Below are positions 1 through 9,753 of a stretch of DNA of 64,000 nt, in pieces. The notes under the pieces are model-generated. The model saw only the letters and a list, made by a program, of their open reading frames with translations, was not told the origin of the DNA and ran no database searches. Location: the NCBI RefSeq assembly GCF_036884655.1, contig NC_088340.1:7089501-7153500 (forward strand), written 5' to 3'. Each line of letters begins with the position of its first letter. The first letter of the stretch is position 1. The DNA comes from Musa acuminata AAA Group. Lineage: Eukaryota > Streptophyta > Magnoliopsida > Zingiberales > Musaceae. Both the position numbers and the translations under genes were made by a program.

Positions 1-2
1 TG

Positions 3-125
3 TCACAAAAGTTTGAGGCTTTGGACCAAACTGTGCCATCACTACATAAAGAATCCCTGAAAAATCCACTTCAATCTTTATTGGCCTCCAGTATGATAAT
101 AGTCAGCAGATCATACACAACTTAA
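3..125 (+). CDS. possible 3' end of an unrecognised gene (partial)
   Basis: One frame is open from the window edge to a TAA at 123-125. It gives about 40 residues that begin SQKFEALDQTVPSLHKESLK and end in SRSYTT. The composition is protein-like and no start codon is needed, because the reading would enter from outside the window. I do not recognise the family, and a 40-codon open frame can occur by chance. It could equally be upstream spacer of the kinase gene. Low confidence. Confidence 0.22.
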   Translation, partial: SQKFEALDQTVPSLHKESLKNPLQSLLASSMIIVSRSYTT

Positions 126-808
126 GCTGCTTGAGGTCAGACCTCCACCTGTCTCTGGCATAAGTATCAGGAAGAGACAAAACCCACCTTGAAAGGGAAA
201 CAAAGTGGAGCACTACAGTCATGATGAAGAATTCCTTGAAAGAATATTTCTAACATACTTTATGCCTTTCTTTAATTTGCAGTAGGTTTGTCTTAGCTAT
301 TATATTTGACACACTAAAAGGATGTGTGGTTATGATTACAGGTTGGTCCACACAGACCTCGAGGATAGACAAAAACACTGGAGTTCTCATGATAAGACTT
401 TCTAAGTGTTCCATGGCTTTAGCTTGTCCTGATCATGACAAAGAAGCTGGTGATTCATTCCTACATGAAGTTGCTTCTCGGAAGAGGTTTTTGTGTAGGA
501 ATGATGGTGTACAAAAAAAATCAAACATTGCGGTGCTTATTACGATGGATCAGATATTGCCTTCGAAAGTCCATTCCTTGGAGGGCCAAAGAAGAGAAAC
601 ATGGCATCTCCTTGCACTTTGGCAGGTCCATAGATGGATTCCTTTGCTTTTGCCTTTTATTTATTTCCCTCCCAACCTTTACTCTTCTCTGCCTTTACAG
701 TTCGTCTCTCCTTCCTTTCCTTCCTTCCTTCCTTCCTTCCTCTGCTTCTATGCAGTCCTCTTACCTACCCTCTACGCTGCAGGAAGAGAACCTAGAGGAG
801 AGATCGCG
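126..808 (+). promoter_or_regulatory. upstream/5' leader region of the kinase gene, with TTCC microsatellite
   Basis: No gene is visible here. A pyrimidine-rich stretch ends in a perfect TTCC microsatellite at about 716-740, as is common in plant 5' leaders. A CAG at 698-700 after a pyrimidine run could be a 3' splice site of a leader intron. The kinase frame stays open upstream to 326, but that 161-codon extension (hydrophobic, Phe/Pro/Ser-rich around the TTCC repeat) does not look like a conserved protein and I read it as leader. Confidence 0.4.
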
Positions 809-1858
809 ATGAAGGAGTTCAGCTACGAGGACATCGAAGCTGCGACCAACAGCTTCTCTTCCGAGCAGTTGATCGGCAAGGGAAGCCATGGAAGCGTCTA
901 CAGAGGCGTGCTGAAAGGTGGCGAGGTCGTGGCCGTGAAGAAGCCATCGGGAGGAACCCAATCCCTTGAGAACGACGCTAAACTGAGTAACGAGATCGAC
1001 ATACTTGCTTCTGTGAAGAATCCAAGCATCGTCAATCTGATAGGCGTCAGTCGCAGTCCAACGAGCAAGCTGCTGGTCATGGAGTTCATGCACCACGGTT
1101 CTCTCCATGACCTCCTCCACTCGTCCCCCGCCGCACCTGCGTGGCCTCGACGTGCCGTCATGGCTCTCCAGGTCGCTCGCGCCGTCCTCTCGCTCCACGA
1201 GGCCGCACCGGCGGTCATCCACCGCGACATCAAGTCCGCCAACATTTTGCTCGACGGCAAATGGAACGCCAAGCTCGCCGACTTCAGCCTCGCCGTAAGA
1301 GACGATAGATTGCAGTCGCTGAGGTCGACTGTACCAGCAGGTACCATCGGCTACTTGGATCCGTGTTACACCGAATCGGGAGAGTTAGGCCCCAAGAACG
1401 ATGTGTTCAGCTTCGGGGTGGTGTTGTTGGAGCTCGTCAGCTCGAGGAAGGTGATGGACATGGAGCGCGATCCTTCGCTGATCGTGTCGTGGGCTCTGCC
1501 CATGATCAGAGCTAACCGGCTCGACGAAGTCTGCGACGGGAGAGTGGCGTTGCCGGACTACATGAGGAGGCCGATCGGTCGGATGCTTGGCGTTGCTGCG
1601 CGCTGTGTGTCGGAGGAAGTAGAGAGGCGACCATTGATGGGGGAGGTTGTGGGGGAGCTGCAAGGGGTGGTGGAAGGTGCAGTACTGTCATGGCCAATGT
1701 GGGGTTCTGTAAGGAGTAAGGTGTGTGGGAGAATCCATAGATGTGTGAGGGCTTGGAGGAGGTGTGTTGAGAAGAGAGTGACCACAACAAGGATTGTGTG
1801 CAAGGATCACCTGGTTGATGGTGGGAACGATGACTGTGATGATGAGCGTATGAGTTGA
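809..1858 (+). CDS. receptor-like cytoplasmic serine/threonine kinase, intronless, 349 aa
   Basis: Protein kinase domain of the plant RLK/Pelle group, without signal peptide or membrane segment, so probably cytoplasmic. The start at 809 (MKEFSYEDIEAATNSFS) was chosen because the family's FSYEDIEAAT-type opening begins there. Visible motifs: glycine loop GKGSHGSV (23-30), ATP lysine in VAVK (K44), helix-C Glu in NEID (E62), HRDIKSANIL with catalytic Asp140, Lys142 and Asn145, activation segment GTIGYLDPCY (178-187), and DVFSFGVVLLEL (198-209). The metal-binding motif reads DFS (158-160) instead of DFG. The tail after about residue 290 is basic. A polyadenylation-type AATAAA lies at 2033-2038. 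The layout resembles the small Arabidopsis At3g51990/At5g23170-type kinases, recalled from memory. Substrate unknown. Confidence 0.9.
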   Translation: MKEFSYEDIEAATNSFSSEQLIGKGSHGSVYRGVLKGGEVVAVKKPSGGTQSLENDAKLSNEIDILASVKNPSIVNLIGVSRSPTSKLLVMEFMHHGSLHDLLHSSPAAPAWPRRAVMALQVARAVLSLHEAAPAVIHRDIKSANILLDGKWNAKLADFSLAVRDDRLQSLRSTVPAGTIGYLDPCYTESGELGPKNDVFSFGVVLLELVSSRKVMDMERDPSLIVSWALPMIRANRLDEVCDGRVALPDYMRRPIGRMLGVAARCVSEEVERRPLMGEVVGELQGVVEGAVLSWPMWGSVRSKVCGRIHRCVRAWRRCVEKRVTTTRIVCKDHLVDGGNDDCDDERMS

Positions 1859-2203
1859 AGGTATCCCAAGCTATAAGTCTTCTTGGTTGGGAACCCATGG
1901 GAGACATTTCAGCGAGAGTTGAAGTTTTGCCTCGACGCACAGTTCATGCTCTCTCCTTTAAGCAGCTTTTTAACTGTTCTTTGTGTAATTGAAGAGACTT
2001 GAGTAGTCCCAAACATAGTTTGTTTGCCATCCAATAAACACACACTTATTACATGTATACCCCCGGTTTACTTCCCCATCAAGAGAGCAAGAACGCGAAT
2101 GCTCGATGGAACTACCATTATTAATTTTAATTTTAAAATTTAATTTTTTTTACACTCATTTATCAAAATATATTGAGGGTTTAAAATTCATAGGACGTAT
2201 TTT

Positions 2204-2275
2204 ATATCTTTCTTAGTCTTTTGGCTAGGATCAAGTGTTTTATGCTTTATAAGTTTTTTAACTCATTATCATATC
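2204..2275 (+). pseudogene. U2 snRNA-like relic (5' end)
   Basis: The stretch TTTTGGCTAGGATCAAGTGT (2219-2238) and the 15 bases before it match the strongly conserved 5' end of U2 spliceosomal RNA, including the branch-site-pairing region, with about five differences in 35 positions. All the differences I count are transitions, as expected of an old methylated copy. Similarity fades after about 2240. I see no plant snRNA upstream element (GTCCCACATCG type) in the preceding 100 bases, so it is probably a dead copy or chance debris in a repeat. Confidence 0.5.
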
Positions 2276-5200
2276 AAATCATGAGAATCGATCTAGTGTT
2301 GAGCATAAAGAGTGGCTTGAGTAAAAAAAGTTACATATGAATGAGATCGAGGGTAATCAAGTCATATAATCACCATTGGAATAAGCGGTATGAAGATAGG
2401 AAAATTATAGTATTATAATTATTTATTCTTGTATCAAAAGTTAGTAAGAATTTAAATCAACTTATAAGGGCTCCATCGGACTATTATTATTAATTTAGAT
2501 ATAAGTTTATCAAAAATTAATACATCAATTGTCGATCATGTGGGTGATGATGATAAGTTAATTTGTTATTTTTTAATGATTAGAATTATATATATATATA
2601 TATATATAATATAGTTTTTTAGGTATTTATCAAATAGTACTTCCTTTTTCTTTTTCTTAATCCGTCGCTTCTTAAGAACAATATCGAGATCTTTTCTTAT
2701 CAATATGTTGGATTAGTCTAAGGCATTATGGACTAGTCCGACCCCACCTATTGATGTTAAACCAATTGACACTTCGTCTTCTCTTATTTACAATTGAATC
2801 TGGTTACCTTTTACTCTCACTTCTCTACTCTCTTGCCTCTCTAGCTTGTTCTCAAACCTTTATTTTCGTCACAAAGACTTCGTATACTTATCCATCGATA
2901 AAACCCTCTTGTGTGCCTTAGCCCTTCACTTCAACTTCGATAGAACTCCTAAAAGTGCCTCTTACCTCTCTAACTTCCTCTCAGATCTCTATTGTCGTTG
3001 CAGCATCTAGCACATCTCATGCATCAATAGAACCCCTCACGTACCTTAGCCATCGACTAAACCCTCTTATGCGCCTCTTAGTCCTTTATTGTAACTTCGA
3101 TAGAACTCACTCCTATCTCGTCTTCTCTTGATAGAGGAAGCATGATATATATTTCTCCTATCTCACTAGAGTGGCTCCAACATTCGATAGGTAGTTTGTT
3201 TTACGTAAAACATTTGCCTTTTTTGCTTAGGGTTTTTCTCTCGAGTGATAGTTTAAACCCTAAAGTCGCATGTGCTTTATCTTGCTATTTCTCTCTCAAA
3301 CCTTTAGACTATCGTAATCCTAATGACCTCCTTTGTATCCTATAGTGTCGATGATCCTAATCTTTCGTAGCCTTTATAATTTTGTTCTCACCTATGAAAT
3401 ACTCTATATTAGTATGAAAATGCCCTAAAGCTTCTGTCTTTTTTCTGTAGAATACTTGACTAGACATGAGTATTTCTAAAGTGGGTTTCAGCAATGGTGG
3501 TCTTCAAAATGGTGTATCACCTTTATAGTATTATCGCTAACAATGATCTTCAAAACAATGTATAGAGTGTTTCTATTTCTTTTCTCATGAGTTTTATGGT
3601 AATACAGTCTTCCCTATTTAAACACTATAATCATATATTAATTTATTTGTTTTCAAATTAGTTCAAATTAATTTGTTTTTAGTTTGATCCATAACCATGA
3701 TTGCAAAATTTTGGTTAGCACTAGTGTCATAGTATATAATTAGTAGATACATTTACTTAAGATGGTATAATAATTTGCATAATTATTATTGGTAATAGTA
3801 TAGTTCGTTTACATTGCATTTGGTTGGTGTTAGTAGTAATTTACATGGTTAATAGTATTTTGAATTAGTATTTACAACGTTTTTATTACCATGATCAAAA
3901 CAATGTATAGGTAAGGAAAAACACTATACATGGCATGAGTGTTTTTGTGTTATGATATAGTTACTAGCATAGCATTAATATACCATATTGGTAATCTTAT
4001 ATTTGTTTTTGATTAATAGTACTAGTCATTTGGGTGATTAATAGTATTTTTATTGTCATTCCCAAAATATTATATAGTTATAAAAACCACCATAAAGATA
4101 GTGATGACATCATATTATGATATTGATGGTTAATAATAATCAAATAGTGGGTGGACATTGACAACCTTATAGGGTGCTTAGCTGTACTGATAGTAAGCAT
4201 ATGTAAATCTTATTATATTTTACCCACTTACTATAATAATTTGCTATTAACTTCTTGGATTTTTATATTTCATAGGTTCTATGAGCATTTTCTTTGATCA
4301 ATCCGATTTATTTAGATGCTTCTCAACATTTGTTTTGATTGGTCATTCATTCCTACAACTATGAATAAAATGTTAAAGGTGTCCTTGGTAGATGTAATAA
4401 TATTTTATCTCTTTTTTAATATTTTATCTAGGTTTATTTATTTTTAATAATATTTGTAATCTTATGTTTAATATTATATCATAGATTATTATATAATTGT
4501 GTCCATTCAATATGGAGGTGACTCTTTTAGCAAATATCAATATCGCTACTAGGTGATATTTTATTTTAATATATTATAACTAATATCATCTTCGTACTAT
4601 ATGTGTTTTATAGGAGGATAAGTGTTTATTATAGCTAATATTATTTTGATATTATATGTGTTTTATAGGAGGATGAGTCACCCTAGAGAAGAAGGCTAGG
4701 ATTATTAAACTTAGCAATTACCGTTAAGGAGGCTATGACCATTAACGAGGAGGCTAGGATTGTTGAGGTTACCACTATGACTTTTGAGGAGGTTAGGACC
4801 CTTAATAAGGAGGTTAGGAATATTAACTAGATGGGTGATACCATTAAGAAAGAGTCAATGATTGTTGATGCAAATGAGACTAAGGGTCAATATTATTGAG
4901 ATGGAGGTTAGGATTATGGAGTAAGAGGGTATGACTATTCAGGATGAGACTAAAACTATTGAGGTTGACAAGGCTACGACTATAGACGAGAATACGTTTG
5001 TTATTAGAAAGACCAGAATGATTATAATGACTATTTATAAGGTAAAAGTATAAGTAAAAAGTAAATAGAAAATAACTTAATTTATGTTATTATTAGATAA
5101 GTTAGGATTTGCATAAGCATGTAATAGATATAACCGATAAATAATATTTTTTATCTTTAATAATGTTCAAAGAACGAAGGACAATCGATCCAATCGCAAT

Positions 5201-8027
5201 AAGGAAGACCCTTATGATTTTACAAATAAAAAAATTATATCAAAATCCCTATATTCTTAGAAAAAGAAAGCAGATTACACTTAAAGAAGAAAAATAATAA
5301 GAAAATTAATAATAATGATGATGAACAATGGAAAATAGAGGAAGATAATTAAATAAAAATAAATAATACAATTAGACAAATTGAAAATATGGACGAAGGA
5401 AGAGAGGTTGTGGCTCCATCAAGCCAAGAGAGATGCAACAGTCCAAATATAACAATATATGTACACTATATGTTTGTTTCATTTGGCGTGTAACTTAATA
5501 GCTAATTTTTCTTTTAGATATACGAGAAGGATGAGATTGCTAAAACTGAGGAAGCCACGATGATAATATTCATTATAAAGCATTTATGATGAGTTTCATC
5601 TTTAGAATTTTTAGAGTTATCATTAATTATATATTCCACGTCATAGTACTCTCATAAGACATTTGAACTTTAATATCAACTTCAGCTTAAATTTAATTTA
5701 TCGTCGGATGTTTTTTTGTTAGTCTCATTGTGAGTAGTTAATTGTAACGTAAAACGTGAAATCTTATTTGTAAATAAATAGTGTCTCTAGTTATTATATT
5801 TGAAACAACAAAAACATTCATCTTTTGTAGATTTTTTTGGATATTATTAGATTGAGACGTCTTCATGGATGAAGATGTGATCGACACTAATTCCAGCATC
5901 ATTGCATCAAAGGCTGCCAAGTTTAGTGCATCAGTTCTTCCAAGCATTATTATGTATACAATTTTACGAGTAATTTACTTTTTCTACCTCTCACTAAATT
6001 ATATATTTCCAATGTTGTTTAACTAATATGATTATTATATTTTAATGCAAAAATATTATCAGTAAGTAAGAACTTTAATCTTCAATCTAAGCTATTCGTT
6101 GGACCGATAGATTTGATATTTTTGCCCCTTAACACAAAATTTCATTGGCACCTTATGGTGCTAGATTTTAAGGGAAAAGATTTTATACATTATAATTTAT
6201 TTTGGATTGTCAAGAGATATCGAATAATGTTTAACGAAGACGATGTATCCTGTTGTTTATTTATTTTAGTATTTTATTTCTAACTTTATTGTTGTTATGC
6301 CAACAAAAAATCCTATCATGGAGATGACTGTGGATCAACAAGGGTACCTCAATAAATATATCACCACACATCACCCATTTGTTGGATGAAAAATCAAAGA
6401 AATGAAATGCAAACTAATTTATATATTTTCTATCGGTAGCATAATCACTTGTTATGTTTGGTAATAATAATTGTGGTGTTTTTGTTACGAAATTTATGAA
6501 GGCTTGATTTATAATCGATCTTTCGATATGCAATAAGAGGACATGCATGGATATTATGTAATTTATTATTGAAGATAACACTGGTAATGTCCATTACTAT
6601 GATTCATGATCCAATCTTGATTTGGAGGCACACGTATTGTCAATTTGATAAAACAAACACTAATATAAATTTTGGGATGAAGTGTTAATTATGTGATGGT
6701 ATATCATTGTCACTAGAAGTGATTTATAGTGTTTTCGTTTGTGTTACAGTGATTTGGTGGTATACGTGATATAATGTTTCGATAACTTGTGCAGTTCTAT
6801 TAGGTTATGTTGCTACAGTTTTTTTTTTTTTTTTTTTGTGTTTGGATGTTGCGATATCCATTTATACTATTCTATGTGTTTTATAATTTAGGGGTTTTGA
6901 TTAAGTGATTTACAATGTTGTGTGTGTTTTGGAGATGTAGAATATTGTTTTTTTAGTGATCTATAATATTATTGTGTTACAATGTTGTTGTGCAGTGATT
7001 TACACTAAACATCATGAAATAGTGAACCTTTACAGTTATCATTTATAGTGTTTTATGATATTGTTACAGTGTTTTCAATAGAGTTAACAAAACACTATAA
7101 ATTGTGGAGGAACTGTTTTTCTTTTGTTTTTTCAAAACATTCACAATAAATCTTGAGGATATCGATCTAATTTTTGTTTTTACAATATGTTTTCAATAAT
7201 GTCAAAGAAATATTATAATGCTAATCTAAAGTTGTGGGTTAGATTTAAATTTGTTTTGCTGGACTAAAGGATTTCGATCCAGTCTTTAACAATATATTCT
7301 TTTTTGAGGATAATTAAAAAAAACACTATAAACATCATATTTTCATTTTCGACACAACATTAGTCAACCACAGTAAAAACATGATCTTCACATGTACAAA
7401 CACAGTAAATCATAGTAGGATACTATTCTAGTGCAGAAAATAGTAAACCCCAATATTTACACTCCTACAAAGTCATAGTAAAACAAACCCATACAAGCTA
7501 AAAACAATATATTTCAAAAATATAAATATATATATATATATATAATGTAAAGTGAATAATGACTAATTTCTACAAATTTACATACCACCAAGCACCATAA
7601 TTCCTTTAAATTGGAGACAGTATACAAGAATATAGCTTTTTTTTTTCTTAATTTGATCATCAAAACAACTCATCAATACACTCGATGAGTATAAGTTCAT
7701 AACCCTAACACATATCCATTTTAGGTTGGACGGAATAGATCTGCTAATTTTTTTATTCTAATTAGTAAAAGAGATCTTGAATTAAAAAATAGACTTATAA
7801 GCTAAAAGAGAGTATCATACTCTCTTACACATATAATAGAATTGGGTTCATTGATGCTATTATACATACAATCATACTCAATTCGATGGAATTGTTCGAT
7901 GTTAAAAAGATTATTTCTTAATTTCGTCCGATCATTAATAACTTGATTATTTTTAGATAATAATAGATAGAAACAAAAGTAACAATTTCATATTTTTTGA
8001 TCTATTTGTGTCAACATTTAATATCAA
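2276..8027. other. AT-rich spacer with degraded repeats, no gene
   Basis: All frames are heavily interrupted. Direct repeats are visible. About 58 bp starting CCATCGA at 2892 recurs at 3050 (catcgataaaaccctctt versus catcgactaaaccctctt). A segment ending TATGTGTTTTATAGGAGGAT occurs twice between about 4580 and 4680. From 4680 to 4990 there is a purine-rich series of GAGG(C/T)TAGGA-type units. TA microsatellites lie at about 2590-2609 and 7519-7541, and there is a T tract near 6820. Many short TACAGTG/CACTATA words between 6700 and 7500 suggest a decayed element. Nothing here is assignable to a named family. Confidence 0.5.
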
Positions 8028-8317
8028 TGTTAAAGGAAATAAGTATTAACACACCTCCCTTTCTCAATTTGGCCAATCCAATGATAAATTTCATTCTTTG
8101 TATAGTATTCGACGTATGCACAATATAGTATTCGACGTATGCACAATATAGTATCTATGACTAATTTCATAGATACGTCGAATACAATATAGTATTCGAC
8201 GTATGCATAATATAGTATTCGACGTATGCACAAAAATAATTTCTATCACTAACAAGATTATTCGACGTATGCACAATATAGTATCTATGATAATTTCATA
8301 GAAGATCTCCTTTAACA
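8028..8317. repeat. fold-back repeat with five 23-bp direct units and one inverted unit
   Basis: The word ATTCGACGTATGCA occurs at 8107, 8130, 8194, 8217 and 8260 (two pairs spaced exactly 23 bp), and an inverted relative lies at about 8171-8188. A 10-bp stem GTATCTATGA/TCATAGATAC with a 6-base loop sits at 8151-8176, and a second, shorter stem lies at about 8283-8301. The whole cluster is bracketed by TGTTAAAGGA (8028-8037) and its exact reverse complement TCCTTTAACA (8308-8317). This resembles a fold-back element or a MITE carrying a minisatellite. No target duplication is obvious. Confidence 0.65.
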
Positions 8318-9151
8318 ATTGTAAGAATATCTAAATTCTAATTACTAATGATAGATAATGATTTAATTATCCTGATAAAACTTTATAATTCTAATAAAAA
8401 AGATTCCCTATTTTCAATCTTATTCACAACAATGCAAGTGGAAAAAGTTTATTTGCATGATCCATGCCTATAGCCATCAATAAAGGGCTTTGTGTATATA
8501 TATATACTGAAGATATATACATTAATCCCAAAATGTTTAATACATTCTCCAATTGCCCAAAAAACTCATCAAAACCTTCCTTCAGATGATGTCAACAATT
8601 GAATCATTGTATCATAGTCGTGAAGCATAAATTCCCTTAGAAATGAAATCAACTCAATAAAAACTCTACCAACTTTTTGGTGTTATCTCATGTGCTAAAT
8701 ATGTCATTTTATAAGATACAGTGACATCAAATATTTTATTATGAATATCTGAAATAATCATATTACTTATCAAAATAATAATAATAATCATATTTGGTAT
8801 ATATGATTCACTTATACTTGATCTTTAATTTGATCGATAATGAATATTCATTCTAGGCAAATTGCTTTGATGTTCATTACAAAACTTTATAAACCACGAG
8901 TATGCGTACATCATCCATCCACAATCTTTATCTGCACATCGAACCTTAATCTTTTTACTTGATATGCTTCACATCAAAGTTCCTTCCTATTACATACTCT
9001 TTGATAATTTTTTTTGAATTCCTGTCTATCATAAAATACATGTAAAGAAGCCACAAACATTTTTTTTAATCATACAGTATTTAGAAAATAACAACAACAA
9101 AGTTTATAGAAATTTTATAGATATATTATTTGTTTGGGTTATCAAATCCTC
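8318..9151. other. AT-rich spacer, no gene seen
   Basis: Low-complexity AT-rich DNA without a credible reading frame. Contains a TATATATATA run near 8495-8505 and short A/T tracts. I see no recognisable element. Confidence 0.5.
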
Positions 9152-9292
9152 GAATGACTAATGCTGGCTATCTTTATTTTGCTTAACTCTCCAATACAAT
9201 TCACATACGTGCCTCTCATTTATACATGTAACCTCACAAATAACATCATAAGTGGTATATCATTGGTTATCAAATCCTCATTTTTGACATAC
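9152..9292 (+). repeat. 182-bp tandem repeat, unit 1 (left part)
   Basis: Starts GAATGACTAATGCTGGCTAT and runs to the LTR element at 9293. The unit resumes after the element at 13851. The two parts add up to about 183 bp, the same length as the neighbouring unit, so the retrotransposon landed inside this repeat. Confidence 0.8.
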
Positions 9293-9738
9293 TGTCACGG
9301 ACTTAGCTGGTTTTGCCTAAGTTGTGCGGCACCCTCGCGCGTCCGTTCGCAAAGGTCAGCCTCCCCGAAGCCTCTCATTGTCCCTTAGGACCAACAAAAG
9401 AGAGAACGTGTTAAAGAGAACGCCTCAATCAGGATCCATAAGCAAACATGTCCGAAAAACACTTCATAGACAATGCAAATTACAAACAGACTTTACAAGC
9501 TCTGAATAGTTGCACAACAAAGGGTAAAATGGTCCATTACAAACCGAAAAGCTCTCGCACGTGTCCACGTGACACAACCTTTATTTACAAGCCTAAAGAG
9601 GCTACCAACCCAACTGAAATGGGGTTATTAAGCCTTCGGCCGCCCCTCTACATGCTGTACAAGGCATGAACATGCCAAAAGACACGGACACACATAAGCA
9701 TTACATCGAACATCTTATTTAGAAGTTTGTCTGTGACA
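9293..9738 (-). repeat. 3' LTR of the LARD-type element
   Basis: 446 bp, TGTCACGGAC to GTCTGTGACA, with short inverted ends. Pairs with 13402-13846. It is the 3' LTR because the polypurine tract lies on its inner side. Confidence 0.9.
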
Positions 9739-9753
9739 TTCTCCCCCACTTAT
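9739..9753 (-). other. polypurine tract of the LARD-type element
   Basis: Read on the minus strand this is a purine run with five consecutive G, directly next to the 3' LTR, where plus-strand DNA synthesis of LTR elements is primed. Confidence 0.75.

Noticed and set aside
326..808. 161-codon in-frame extension of the kinase
   Set aside because: Runs through a TTCC microsatellite and low-complexity hydrophobic text with no family similarity. The kinase domain starts normally at the ATG at 809.
761..1940. Several minus-strand and other-frame frames of 80-150 codons over the kinase
   Set aside because: Shadows of the GC-rich kinase coding sequence, without motifs.
8030..8318. Tyr/Ile-rich minus frames and a CRISPR-like appearance of the 23-bp repeats
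   Set aside because: The frames only translate the tandem repeat. Spacers are not unique and equal in length, and this is plant DNA.
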